Assembly: GCA_034664005.1 (NCBI GenBank)
Contig: JAXDIL010000155.1
Span: 1-34,973 of the forward strand
Reading direction: 5' to 3'
Source: JACVRW01 sp034664005
Lineage (GTDB): Bacteria; Actinomycetota; Thermoleophilia; Solirubrobacterales; Thermoleophilaceae
DNA: 34,973 nt
Below are positions 8,005-15,010 of the stretch, piece by piece (within the stretch, counting starts at the first letter, position 1; every line of letters starts with the position of its first letter). Under the pieces are notes generated by a model. The model made no database searches and had not been told where the DNA came from. It saw only the letters and a program-made list of their open reading frames with translations. The translations under genes were made by a program, and so were the position numbers.

Positions 8005-8945
8005 GCACCCTCGTAACCGGGGCGCAGGGCCTGATCGGCTGTGCGCTCGTCGAGGCCCTGCTTGCCCGCAACGAGACCGTCGTCGCGCTGAGCCGCTCCG
8101 ACCTGGTCGGCTCCCGCTTCGACACGGAAGGTCTCCGCGAGCGCTGCACGCTCGTCGAGGCCGACCTCAGCTCGCTCGGTCCCGCGCTGACCGAACATCG
8201 ACCCTCGACCGTCTTCCATCTCGCCGCGCAGACGCAGGTCGGCGACGCCAATCGCTCGCCGCTCGACACCTGGGAGACGAACGTCCGAGGCACCTACATG
8301 CTGCTCGAGGCAATTCGTGCGCACGACGTGGCCACGAGGGTGGTCGTAGCCTCCTCCGACAAGGCCTACGGGGCTCACGACGAGCTGCCCTACCGCGAGG
8401 ACTTCGCGCTGAAGCCGTCCTATCCGTATGACGTGTCGAAGGCGGCGACGGACATGATCGCCCGCTCGTACGCCGCCACCTACGGGATGCCCGTGGCCGT
8501 GACCCGGCTAGCGAACGTGTACGGCCCCGGTGACGTGAACTGGGCGCGCCTGATCCCCGACAGCGCCCGCGCGCTCGTCCGCGGCGAGCGGCCCGTGATC
8601 CGCTCCGACGGCACGCCGGAGCGCGACTACCTGTACGTGGAGGACGCTGCCGCCGCGTACATGGCGGTGGCCGGCTCGCTCGACGACCCCGCCAACCACG
8701 GCAGGGCCTGGAACGCGGGCTCGGGCGAGCCCGTATCCGTGCTCGATGTGGTGCGCCGCCTGATCGGGGTCTCCGGCCGGGAGCTCGAGCCCGACGTCCG
8801 GGGCACGGGTGTCCCGCACGGCGAGATCGACCGTCAGTACCTCGACTCCACCGCCATCCGCGACGAGCTCGGCTGGGTGCCGCGGTGGGACCTCGACAGC
8901 GGCCTGCGCGCGGCCTGGGACTGGTACCAGCGGACGCTCGTCTAG
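8001..8945 (+). CDS. NAD-dependent epimerase/dehydratase, CDP-glucose 4,6-dehydratase-like
   Basis: A short-chain (extended SDR) sugar-nucleotide enzyme of about 314 residues. The Rossmann motif TGAQGLIG follows the first few residues. The catalytic region has Ser119-Asp120-Lys121 (SSDKAYG) and Tyr143-xxx-Lys147 (YDVSK). The S/T-D-K triad with Lys, plus the DVNWARLIPD and GTPERDYLYVEDAA segments, is characteristic of CDP-glucose 4,6-dehydratase (RfbG) rather than dTDP-glucose dehydratase, which has Glu. No ATG, GTG or TTG precedes the Rossmann motif in frame near the junction; the first internal ATG (8298) would delete the NAD site. The best start is CTG at 8001, overlapping the sulfur-carrier stop (CTGA). 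Its presence in a sulfur operon is unexplained. Confidence 0.85.
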   Translation: MSTLVTGAQGLIGCALVEALLARNETVVALSRSDLVGSRFDTEGLRERCTLVEADLSSLGPALTEHRPSTVFHLAAQTQVGDANRSPLDTWETNVRGTYMLLEAIRAHDVATRVVVASSDKAYGAHDELPYREDFALKPSYPYDVSKAATDMIARSYAATYGMPVAVTRLANVYGPGDVNWARLIPDSARALVRGERPVIRSDGTPERDYLYVEDAAAAYMAVAGSLDDPANHGRAWNAGSGEPVSVLDVVRRLIGVSGRELEPDVRGTGVPHGEIDRQYLDSTAIRDELGWVPRWDLDSGLRAAWDWYQRTLV

Positions 8946-8958
8946 GAGCGAGACCGGG

Positions 8959-9645
8959 TCAGCAGCCGTCGACGCCGCAGGTCTCGCCGCCGGCGACCAC
9001 CTGAAGCGGCGAGCGCTCTGCCCAGGCGCGCCTGAGCAGCTCTGCCAGGACCTCGGGCGGCTGGGCGCCGGACGCGCCCATGGCGCGGTCCACGACGAAG
9101 AATGGAACTGCGCTGATGCCGAGCGCGCGGGCCGTGAGCTCGTCCTCGCGCACCTCGTCCGTGTAGCGATCGGTGGCGAGCAGCTCACGCACCTGGTCCT
9201 CCGGCACGCCCACCTCGATCGCGAGGCGCTCGAGCACGCCCGAGTCGCTGACCAGCTCGCCCTCGCCGAGGTAGGCCCGGAACAGCCGCTCCTTCATGGC
9301 GTCCTGGAGCCCGTGCTCGGCGGCCAGGTGCACGACGCGGTGGGCGTCGAGCATGTTGCCGTCACGGGTGATCTCGAAGCGGAACTCGAGCCCCTCGGCG
9401 GCGGCCAGCTCGGTCATGTGCCGATGCATCGCGTCGGCCTCCTCGCGGCTCGTGCCGTACTTCTGGGCGAGGTGCGCCGTGCGGTCGCCCTCGCGCTCCG
9501 CCGGCGCGTCCGGGTCGAGCTCGAAGCTGCGCCAGCTGACGCGCACCTCGTCCCGGTGCTCGAACTGGGCAAGGGCAGCCTCGAAGCGGCGCTTACCGAT
9601 GTAGCACCAGGGGCAGGCGATGTCGGACCAGATCTCGACGTGCAT
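8959..9645 (-). CDS. frnE: DsbA-family oxidoreductase, FrnE-like, with C-terminal CX4C
   Basis: A 228-residue thioredoxin-fold protein of the DsbA/FrnE group (also near 2-hydroxychromene-2-carboxylate isomerases), handling cytoplasmic disulfides. The active site CPWC is at residues 11-14 in SDIACPWCYIG, followed by the helical insertion and the cis-Pro region SAVPFF. The last six residues form CGVDGC, a CX4C at 223-228; a C-terminal CX4C is also known from Deinococcus radiodurans FrnE, where it modulates activity. No signal peptide is seen. The ATG at 9645 is chosen because longer frames run back into the SemiSWEET gene. It is the last gene of a minus-strand run and converges on the dehydratase gene. 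Confidence 0.9.
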   Translation of the reverse strand: MHVEIWSDIACPWCYIGKRRFEAALAQFEHRDEVRVSWRSFELDPDAPAEREGDRTAHLAQKYGTSREEADAMHRHMTELAAAEGLEFRFEITRDGNMLDAHRVVHLAAEHGLQDAMKERLFRAYLGEGELVSDSGVLERLAIEVGVPEDQVRELLATDRYTDEVREDELTARALGISAVPFFVVDRAMGASGAQPPEVLAELLRRAWAERSPLQVVAGGETCGVDGC

Positions 9646-9683
9646 GGCCGTTCGAGGGTAGCGGCGCGCCAGCGGCTGAGCGG

Positions 9684-9971
9684 CTAGACCCTGAGCGCCG
9701 CCGAACGGCGCTGGTAGCGCCGCACCACGACGAGGGTGCCCACGTTCGTGAGCACGCCCAGGACGTTCGGAATGATCAGGTAGGCGTCCCCGGTCGAGAT
9801 GCCGTACGCGCACCAGGCGATAGCGCCGATGGCGATGACGACGAGGAACGCCTTCGACACATCGTCGGCCTGCTCTCTCTGAAGGATGCGCCGCACCTGA
9901 AACAGCGGCGCGAGCGACATGAGCACACCCATGAAGGAAGCGAGCGGGCCGAAGATGTCTGCGGCATCCAT
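9684..9971 (-). CDS. SemiSWEET-type sugar transporter (PQ-loop/MtN3)
   Basis: A 95-residue, three-helix membrane protein (helices about 8-26, 41-59 and 63-84), the half-size bacterial version of SWEET sugar uniporters that works as a homodimer. Family signatures seen are PLFQVRRI at the end of helix 1 (PQ-loop position), Trp53 and Tyr56 in helix 2, and Pro68-Asn69 (IIPN) in helix 3; the Trp and Asn line the sugar pocket in SemiSWEETs. The start ATG at 9971 overlaps the stop of the upstream DksA-like gene by one base. The substrate is not predictable. Confidence 0.88.
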   Translation of the reverse strand: MDAADIFGPLASFMGVLMSLAPLFQVRRILQREQADDVSKAFLVVIAIGAIAWCAYGISTGDAYLIIPNVLGVLTNVGTLVVVRRYQRRSAALRV

Positions 9972-10303
9972 CAGCGGGCGCAGTCGATGCAGAGTGCGCT
10001 CTCGGGCACGGCCTCGAGGCGAGCGGGGGCGATCGGCCCGCCGCAGCTGTCGCAGCGGCCGTAGCTCCCGTCCTCGAGCTTCGCGAGCGCCCGCTCCAGC
10101 TTCTCCTCGGTCACGAGCAGGCTGTTGCCGACGCCGATGTCGTTGCGACGGCTGATCGCCTCGTTGGTGCCGTCGCCGATCCGCTTCCCGAAGCTGATCC
10201 CGGCGCCGGCCTCGGGCGCCTTGGCGAACTCGGCTATGCGAGAGCGAATCTCGTCCAGCCGAGCGCTGAGCCGCTCCTCGATGTCGGTGTGCGCCTGTGC
10301 CAC
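9971..10303 (-). CDS. DksA/TraR-type zinc-finger protein
   Basis: A 110-residue protein with an N-terminal helical region (about 1-28 and 62-78, coiled-coil-like). Its C4 zinc finger has cysteines at 84, 87, 105 and 108 (CDSCGGPI ... CIDC), diagnostic of the DksA/TraR family, whose better-known members bind RNA polymerase. It lacks an obvious acidic coiled-coil tip like E. coli DksA, so a role in (p)ppGpp response cannot be assumed. The start is GTG at 10303, 14 bases after the secreted orphan gene; it is translationally linked to the SemiSWEET gene. Confidence 0.88.
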   Translation of the reverse strand: MAQAHTDIEERLSARLDEIRSRIAEFAKAPEAGAGISFGKRIGDGTNEAISRRNDIGVGNSLLVTEEKLERALAKLEDGSYGRCDSCGGPIAPARLEAVPESALCIDCAR

Positions 10304-10317
10304 CCGACCGAGGTTAG

Positions 10318-11397
10318 TCAGCGGCAGCGCCGGCGGAGGTCGCGTCGCAGCACGGGGGCCAGTCGCTCGAGCAGTACCGCCCGGGCCGCTACGGAGGCTA
10401 CGAGGCCGCGGTTCCAGTCCTCGCCGTAGGGCGCCGGCCAGGGTTCGCGCGGATGGAGCGCCGCGGCGAGGTGGCGCCGCTCCCAGCGGGCCGCGGCGCG
10501 GCCGCCGTAGCCGAGGATGTTCGCCTGCAGGTCGATCACCGCGAAGGCGAACGGGGGACGGCCCTCCACGAGCGTGTCGTCAAAGGGGCGCCGGATCGCC
10601 CCGCCGGGGCCGTAGCTGGCGGTGAGGCGCCGGTAGATGCCGGCGTGGTTCAGGAGCGCGTGGCACGCGGGCGGCCGGCCCGTGAGCGCCGCCATCAGGA
10701 GCTGGAAGCCGGTCTCGCCCAGCACGGCCGCCGCATAGTCGGGGTGCTCGCGGACGCCGTGGTTCGTGATCGTGAAGTCGGCGTTCACGTTCGAGCCGCC
10801 CTGGAGCAGGTGCGCGTAGCGGCCCCGGGTGTCCTGCGGCCTGGCGAGCGCCGCGACCACGAAGGCGCGCTCCTTGCGGAGCCAGGCGCGCCGGTGGTCG
10901 TCGCGGGGCATCAGCGCGGCCGCTACGGCGAGGAGCATGCCGCGCCACGCGTCCTCCTCGGCCTTGGTGTCGCCGGGGGTCAGGATCACGCCGTCGAGGC
11001 GGAAAAAGGGCACGTCGTGGGCGAGGAGAAGCTCCGCCTCGGCCCTCACCGCGCGCCGTACGCGGAGCCGCGTGCCTGGCTTGGTCCGGTCGCCGAGCAC
11101 GAGCGCCGCCAGGCCGAGCTCGGCAGCCCAGTACGGGCTCTGCCACTGGCCGCCCCAGCGCGGGTGGGCCCGGGCGAGCCGGTCGACGACAGCGGCGGCC
11201 ACGCGCCGCTTGTCGCCCAGCGCGAGTGCCACGGCGTGGCTCGCGGCGGTCCGGACGTCGACCTCGCCCGTGCCCGCTGCGCCGGTCGCCCAGCGTGGGT
11301 ACCAGTCGGCGGTCGCGTAGCGGTTCGACGTCGCGAGCAGGTGGCCGAAGGACTGGGCGGCCGCCCCAGCCGGCATGGCCAGGGCGCCGAGCGTCAC
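10318..11397 (-). CDS. Secreted protein of unknown function, all-helical
   Basis: I do not recognise this gene. From GTG at 11397 it is 359 residues; from ATG at 11376, 352. A short hydrophobic N-terminus (TLGALAMPAGAAAQS, with an AxA-type end) suggests export, but it lacks the basic residues of a standard signal peptide, so the true start is uncertain. A longer open frame upstream runs through the tRNA gene and is rejected. The body is rich in Ala, Arg and Leu with many predicted helices, and conserved-looking segments such as RWGGQWQSPYWAAELG, GDTKAEEDAWRG and NVNADFTITNHG, an arrangement reminiscent of alpha/alpha-barrel carbohydrate-active enzymes. That is only an impression. It begins 20 bases after the tRNA 3' end and is followed by dksA-like, SemiSWEET and frnE genes. 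Confidence 0.6.
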   Translation of the reverse strand: MTLGALAMPAGAAAQSFGHLLATSNRYATADWYPRWATGAAGTGEVDVRTAASHAVALALGDKRRVAAAVVDRLARAHPRWGGQWQSPYWAAELGLAALVLGDRTKPGTRLRVRRAVRAEAELLLAHDVPFFRLDGVILTPGDTKAEEDAWRGMLLAVAAALMPRDDHRRAWLRKERAFVVAALARPQDTRGRYAHLLQGGSNVNADFTITNHGVREHPDYAAAVLGETGFQLLMAALTGRPPACHALLNHAGIYRRLTASYGPGGAIRRPFDDTLVEGRPPFAFAVIDLQANILGYGGRAAARWERRHLAAALHPREPWPAPYGEDWNRGLVASVAARAVLLERLAPVLRRDLRRRCR

Positions 11398-11416
11398 GAG
11401 GAGCGCGACGAGGAGG

Positions 11417-11489
<73 letters not shown>

Positions 11490-11515
11490 GCGCGATGGTT
11501 GAGTGTAGTGCCGGG

Positions 11516-12007
11516 ATGTTGATCGCCGTCATATCCGACACCCACCTCCCGCGGGGTGCGCGCCGCCTCCCAGAGGCATGCGTCGAGCGGATCGGGAACG
11601 CCGACCTGCTCCTCCACGCGGGCGACTTCTCGACGCTTCCGGTGCTCCGCGAGCTGGAGGCGATCGGCCCGCCGGTGATCGGGGTCCACGGCAACGTGGA
11701 CAGCGCGGAGCTGCGCCGGCTGCTGCCCGCGGAGCGCATCGTCGAGGCGGAGGGGGCGCGGATCGCGATCGTGCACGACGCCGGCCAGACGAGCGGCCGG
11801 CTCGAGCGGATGCGGCGCCGGTTCGGCGACCGCGCGGATCTCGTCGTCTTCGGTCACTCGCACATGCCGCTCCACGAACGGGCGCCGGACGGCTTCCAGA
11901 TCCTGAACCCGGGGAGCCCGACGGAGCGCCGCCGCGCGCCGTCGCACACGATGGGCCTGGTCCGTGTGGAGCGCGGCTCAGCCAGGTGTGAGCTCGTACA
12001 GCTTTGA
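11516..12007 (+). CDS. YfcE/MJ0936-type metallophosphoesterase
   Basis: A 163-residue calcineurin-like phosphoesterase, usually a small phosphodiesterase. Metal ligands are visible in order: SDTH (residues 7-10), HAGDFS, HGNVD, a His in AIVHDAG, and GHSH. Many relatives read VxHG where this has VHDA. The ATG at 11516 is used because the protein family starts with the beta-strand MLIAVISDTH; an in-frame ATG at 11495 is only 5 bases from the divergent tRNA. Its stop TGA (12005-12007) is also the first three bases of the palindrome before the HTH gene. Confidence 0.9.
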   Translation: MLIAVISDTHLPRGARRLPEACVERIGNADLLLHAGDFSTLPVLRELEAIGPPVIGVHGNVDSAELRRLLPAERIVEAEGARIAIVHDAGQTSGRLERMRRRFGDRADLVVFGHSHMPLHERAPDGFQILNPGSPTERRRAPSHTMGLVRVERGSARCELVQL

Positions 12008-12024
12008 TACCGTATACGGCATCA
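12005..12024. promoter_or_regulatory. Palindromic operator at the HTH gene start
   Basis: TGATACCGTA is followed directly by TACGGCATCA: a 20-base inverted repeat with 9 of 10 positions complementary, ending on the A of the first ATG of the HTH gene. It also contains TACCGT and TATACG, possible -10 elements. This is what an autoregulated antitoxin promoter looks like; binding by the HTH protein is inferred. Confidence 0.7.
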
Positions 12025-12356
12025 TGATGCCGGGACAACTGATCAAGAGCACCCGCGAGCGTCGCGGGCTCAGCCAGCGGCAGCTCGCCCACCGTGCCGG
12101 CACGAGCCAGAGCGCAATTGCCCGGGTGGAGAGCGGCAAGGAGGAGGTCACCTGGTCGCGGCTGGAGCTCCTGCTGCTTGCGATGGGGGAGCAGCCGGTT
12201 CTCGAGAGCACCCCGCTCGCTGGGCGCTACGACGCATGGGACGTGCTCGAACAGCGGCGCCTTCCTCCCGCGACTCGCCTGGCGAACGGTCTGGCGTTCA
12301 ACAAGCTCGGCGCCGACCTGGCCGCGGCAGGCCGCGCGGCGCGCAGCGGTGCCTGA
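12024..12356 (+). CDS. XRE-family HTH regulator, probable antitoxin
   Basis: A 110-residue protein with an N-terminal Xre/Cro HTH domain (about residues 5-60: LIKSTRERRGLSQRQLAHRAGTSQ, given here in part, followed by SAIARVESGKEEV). A C-terminal helical tail ends near the next start. ATG codons at 12024 and 12027 are both possible, with no clear Shine-Dalgarno sequence and a palindrome covering the first. The stop overlaps the start of the nucleotidyltransferase gene by 8 bases, so the pair is co-translated. Size, order, overlap and operator fit an antitoxin that represses its own operon. It could instead be a plain regulator. Confidence 0.85.
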   Translation: MMPGQLIKSTRERRGLSQRQLAHRAGTSQSAIARVESGKEEVTWSRLELLLLAMGEQPVLESTPLAGRYDAWDVLEQRRLPPATRLANGLAFNKLGADLAAAGRAARSGA

Positions 12357-12861
12357 CGTCCTCGACGCCCGGAGGATCTTCCATGAGCTCGCAGAGCACG
12401 AGGTGGATTACGTGGTGGTGGGCGGGATCGCCGTGCAGACGCACGGCTTCCTGCGCGCAACCGTTGACCTGGACATCATCCCGCGCCCCGACCTGGCGAA
12501 CCTGAGCAAGCTCGGGGAGGCGCTCGCGGAGCTTGGCGCCAGGATGTTCCGAACCGCCAATCCGGTCAATGTCAGCGATCCTCACCTCCTTCAGCGAGCC
12601 GGCCTTGTCCCCCTGATGACGGACCATGGGCGTCTCGACGTGCTGAACATCGGCTCTACAGCCGGCGCTCCGAGGAGCTACGCGGAGCTCCGCGACCGTG
12701 CGCTGGAGATCGAGCTCGACGGTATCGCGCTGGTGGTCGCAGGGCTCGACGACCTCATCAGGATGAAGCGCGCGGCGGGCCGCGATCAGGACAAGGCGGA
12801 CATCCGCGCACTCACCGCATCCGACGAAGAGCTCGCGCGCGAGGCCCGCGAGTCAACATAG
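12349..12861 (+). CDS. Nucleotidyltransferase-like protein (AbiEii/DUF6036 type), probable toxin partner
   Basis: A 170-residue protein with a polymerase-beta-like nucleotidyltransferase core: VVVGGIAVQTHGFLRATVDLD (part), giving GG at residues 25-26 and Asp40/Asp42 as metal-binding aspartates. A downstream Asp appears in RLDVLNI. The C-terminus (DDLIRMKRAAGRDQDKADI) contains the K-x-x-A-x-R-x-x-D-x-x-D pattern common in AbiEii and related families. Family knowledge: such enzymes can be toxins that modify tRNA ends or be silenced by a partner. The start is GTG at 12349, within the HTH gene. Whether it is toxic is untested. Confidence 0.8.
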   Translation: MPDVLDARRIFHELAEHEVDYVVVGGIAVQTHGFLRATVDLDIIPRPDLANLSKLGEALAELGARMFRTANPVNVSDPHLLQRAGLVPLMTDHGRLDVLNIGSTAGAPRSYAELRDRALEIELDGIALVVAGLDDLIRMKRAAGRDQDKADIRALTASDEELAREAREST

Positions 12862-12867
12862 GCGCCC

Positions 12868-13836
12868 ATGGACCTAGACGTCCTCTTCCTCGGAACCGCC
12901 GGTTCCTCGCCCAGCCCGCGGCGCGGGCTGTCCGCCACGCTCGTGCGGCGCGGCGGCGATCGCCTGCTGTTCGACTGCGGGGAGGGGACCCAGCGCCAGC
13001 TCATGCGGTCGGTGGGCCTCGTGGAGCTCGAGGAGCTCTTCCTCACGCACTTCCACGCCGACCACGTGCTCGGCCTCCCGGGGATGCTGAAGACCTTCGC
13101 GCTGCGCCAGCGCGAGCGTGAGCTCGTGGTCTACGGGCCGCGCGGCCTGCGCCGGCTCTACGGCCTGCTCGAGCCCGTGATCGGCAGGCTCAGCTTCCGG
13201 GTGGAGCTCGTGGAGCTCGCCCCGAACGACGAGCTCGACCGCGAGGGGTACCGCATCGCCGCCTTCGAGGTCGACCACGGCGGGCCCGCGCTCGGCTACG
13301 CCCTGGTCGAGGATCCGCGGCCGGGGCAGTTCGATCCGGACCTGGCGCGCGAGCTGGGTGTGCGGCCCGGCCCCGACTTCGGACGCCTCCAGCGCGGCGA
13401 GGAGGTGAACGGCGTGCGGCCCGAGCAGGTGATGGGCGAGACGCGGCGCGGCCGCAAGGTGGTGCTGACCGGCGACACCGCGCCGTGCGATATGACGCGG
13501 CTCGTGGCGTGGGAGGCCGACCTGCTCGTGCACGAGGCGACGTTCATGGAGGAGGACGCCGAGCGCGCGGCGGAGACGCGCCACTCGACGGCCGCCCAGG
13601 CCGCGGAGCTGGCGGCCGCCGCGAGCGTGCGGATGCTCGCGCTCACCCACATCTCGCCGCGCTACCCAGGCGGGCAGGTGCGCGACGAGGCGCGAGCGCT
13701 GTTCGAGAACGTGATCGTGCCGCGTGACTTCGACCGCGTGGAGATCCCGTTCCCCGAGCGCGGCGAGCCGCTCCACGTGAGGGGAGTCAGGGGTTCAGCG
13801 GAGGAGTGCGATGAAGCTTCCGCGCGATCCGGCTGA
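12868..13836 (+). CDS. rnz: Ribonuclease Z
   Basis: A 322-residue metallo-beta-lactamase-fold endonuclease that trims tRNA 3' ends. This is relevant because the tRNA-Arg here has no encoded CCA. Seen: an opening LGTAGSSPSPRRG typical of RNase Z, the metal motif THFHADH (residues 60-66), GDTAPC, HEATF, and the C-terminal THISPRY (His motif). The length and exosite-like region (about 150-200) fit the short bacterial form. The start is ATG at 12868, six bases after the nucleotidyltransferase stop. The 3' end overlaps the convergent small zinc-ribbon gene by 50 bases. Confidence 0.92.
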   Translation: MDLDVLFLGTAGSSPSPRRGLSATLVRRGGDRLLFDCGEGTQRQLMRSVGLVELEELFLTHFHADHVLGLPGMLKTFALRQRERELVVYGPRGLRRLYGLLEPVIGRLSFRVELVELAPNDELDREGYRIAAFEVDHGGPALGYALVEDPRPGQFDPDLARELGVRPGPDFGRLQRGEEVNGVRPEQVMGETRRGRKVVLTGDTAPCDMTRLVAWEADLLVHEATFMEEDAERAAETRHSTAAQAAELAAAASVRMLALTHISPRYPGGQVRDEARALFENVIVPRDFDRVEIPFPERGEPLHVRGVRGSAEECDEASARSG

Positions 13837-13990
13837 CGTACGCCGAGGGGAAGCGCTCGCGCTGGCCGTGGAGCCTCAGCTCGTCGCCGCACGCCGGGCA
13901 GCGCTCGGGAGCCTGTCGCCCGGACGCGCGGCGCCCGAAAGCGCGCAGGAACGCGCATTGCTGACAGACCGCGTAGACGGGCGCCTCCAT
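13787..13990 (-). CDS. Small zinc-ribbon protein of unknown function
   Basis: A 67-residue protein with two CxxC knuckles (CQQC near residue 9 and CPAC near residue 33), the layout of a zinc ribbon, followed by a basic tail (SRIARKLHRTP). I do not recognise a named family. ATG at 13990 gives a start just before the first strand; a longer in-frame extension upstream would run into the next gene. It overlaps the 3' end of rnz on the other strand by 50 bases, so it could be partly a chance frame, but the paired cysteines argue for a gene. Confidence 0.6.
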   Translation of the reverse strand: MEAPVYAVCQQCAFLRAFGRRASGRQAPERCPACGDELRLHGQRERFPSAYVSRIARKLHRTPPLNP

Positions 13991-14036
13991 ACGGAGGGCT
14001 TGTCCGAGCCAGGTGGAGGCTAAACGTCGGGGGCGC

Positions 14037-14333
14037 TCAGTAGGAGTCGCCGAGGCGAACGAGCTGCGGCGGCCCGCAGTCCTCGAGGTCCTGGAGCACT
14101 CGCTCGGCAAGCTCGGGATCCCAGCGCTCCGCGCCCACGAGCTGTCCCGCGAGGTCGCTGACCCGTGCGAGCGCGTCGCGCGCGTCGTCGTCGAGCGCGA
14201 TGTCCTCGCAGAAGAACAGCGCGTCGCCCGCGTCGCGCAGGATCTGCTGTTCGGCAGCGTCGAGCGCGGCGTCCCCGCCTGTGGAGACGACCGTCATGAG
14301 CCTGCCGTATGCCTTCGAGCGCTCCGGAGTCAC
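14037..14333 (-). CDS. Hypothetical small acidic protein
   Basis: A 98-residue acidic, helical protein (many Asp/Glu and Ala, e.g. EDIALDDDARDALARV), unrecognised. No signal peptide or membrane segment is seen. The start is GTG at 14333. A -10-like TACTGT lies 8 bases upstream on its strand (14342-14347), suggesting little or no leader. It lies 46 bases upstream of the zinc-ribbon gene on the same strand and is divergent from the pyr operon. Confidence 0.7.
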   Translation of the reverse strand: MTPERSKAYGRLMTVVSTGGDAALDAAEQQILRDAGDALFFCEDIALDDDARDALARVSDLAGQLVGAERWDPELAERVLQDLEDCGPPQLVRLGDSY

Positions 14334-14341
14334 TTCATTCC

Positions 14342-14347
14342 ACAGTA
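14342..14347 (-). promoter_or_regulatory. -10-like element upstream of the 98-residue gene
   Basis: On the minus strand this reads TACTGT, 8 bases before GTG at 14333. It fits the TAnnnT pattern of actinobacterial -10 boxes and would start the transcript at or close to the start codon. No convincing -35 is seen. Confidence 0.35.
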
Positions 14348-14373
14348 GCGGTGTTGGCTGTGGGTGTCACCCG

Positions 14374-14402
14374 TGATGGCGTCCGACCACTGGTGCTAGG
14401 CT
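14374..14402 (+). promoter_or_regulatory. Candidate pyr operon promoter
   Basis: TAGGCT at 14397-14402 is a common actinobacterial -10 form. A poor -35-like TGATGG (14374-14379) stands 17 bases upstream. Initiation near 14409 would give a leader of about 45 bases holding the PyrR site. Support is positional. Confidence 0.35.
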
Positions 14403-14420
14403 CGCCGCGCATCCTTTAAC

Positions 14421-14445
14421 CCGGTCCCGTGAGGCCAGGAAGGGG
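14421..14445 (+). promoter_or_regulatory. PyrR-binding RNA element next to the pyrR ribosome binding site
   Basis: GGTCCCGTGAGGCC (14423-14436) matches the PyrR anti-attenuator loop consensus UCCnGnGAGGY seen in pyr leaders. It is followed at once by the Shine-Dalgarno AGGAAGGGG (14437-14445) and GTG at 14453. No terminator hairpin with a T-run follows. The layout matches PyrR translational repression as described for Mycobacterium, rather than Bacillus-type attenuation. Confidence 0.8.
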
Positions 14446-14452
14446 CAGTAAC

Positions 14453-15010
14453 GTGAGTGAGAAGACGGTCCTGGACCGCGAAGACGTGCGGCGCACGCTG
14501 GTGCGCATCGCACACGAGATCGTCGAGAACACGGGTGGCGAGGGTGTCGCCGTGGTGGGGATCCACAGACGCGGCGCCGTGCTCGGCGCGCGGCTGCGCG
14601 ACCTGGTGGCCGAGCTCGTCGGCGAGCCGATCCCGCTGGGCGACATCGACATCAGCTTCTACCGCGACGACGTGGGCATCCGCGGCGCGGACTACCAGCC
14701 GGTGGTCCACTCGACCCACATCGACTTCCCCGTCGAGGACACGACCGTCGTGCTGGTCGACGACGTGCTCTACACCGGCAGGACCGTGCGCGCCGCGATC
14801 GACGCCCTGTTCGACTACGGGCGCCCGCGCCGGGTCCAGCTCGCCGTGCTGGCCGACCGCGGCCACCGGGAGCTGCCGATCCGGCCGGACTACGTAGGGA
14901 AGAACCTGCCCACCGCGCGCGGCGAGCGCGTGAACGTGCGGGTCGAGGAGATCGACGGTATGGACGAGGTCGCAATCGACGCGGCCGCCCACATGGAGGA
15001 GACGCTGTGA
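14453..15010 (+). CDS. pyrR: PyrR regulator / uracil phosphoribosyltransferase
   Basis: A 185-residue type I phosphoribosyltransferase-fold protein that binds UMP/UTP and represses pyr mRNA, with uracil phosphoribosyltransferase activity in many species. The PRPP loop VVLVDDVLYTGRTVRAAID (part of residues 98-116) and the DISFYRDD segment are typical. GTG at 14453 is chosen over the in-frame GTG at 14429, because the latter lies inside the PyrR-binding element and before the Shine-Dalgarno sequence. The stop overlaps the pyrB start (TGATG). It is the first gene of the operon it should control. Confidence 0.95.
   Translation: MSEKTVLDREDVRRTLVRIAHEIVENTGGEGVAVVGIHRRGAVLGARLRDLVAELVGEPIPLGDIDISFYRDDVGIRGADYQPVVHSTHIDFPVEDTTVVLVDDVLYTGRTVRAAIDALFDYGRPRRVQLAVLADRGHRELPIRPDYVGKNLPTARGERVNVRVEEIDGMDEVAIDAAAHMEETL

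Noticed and set aside
14429..14452. Upstream GTG start for pyrR
   Set aside because: It lies within the PyrR-binding element and before the Shine-Dalgarno sequence.
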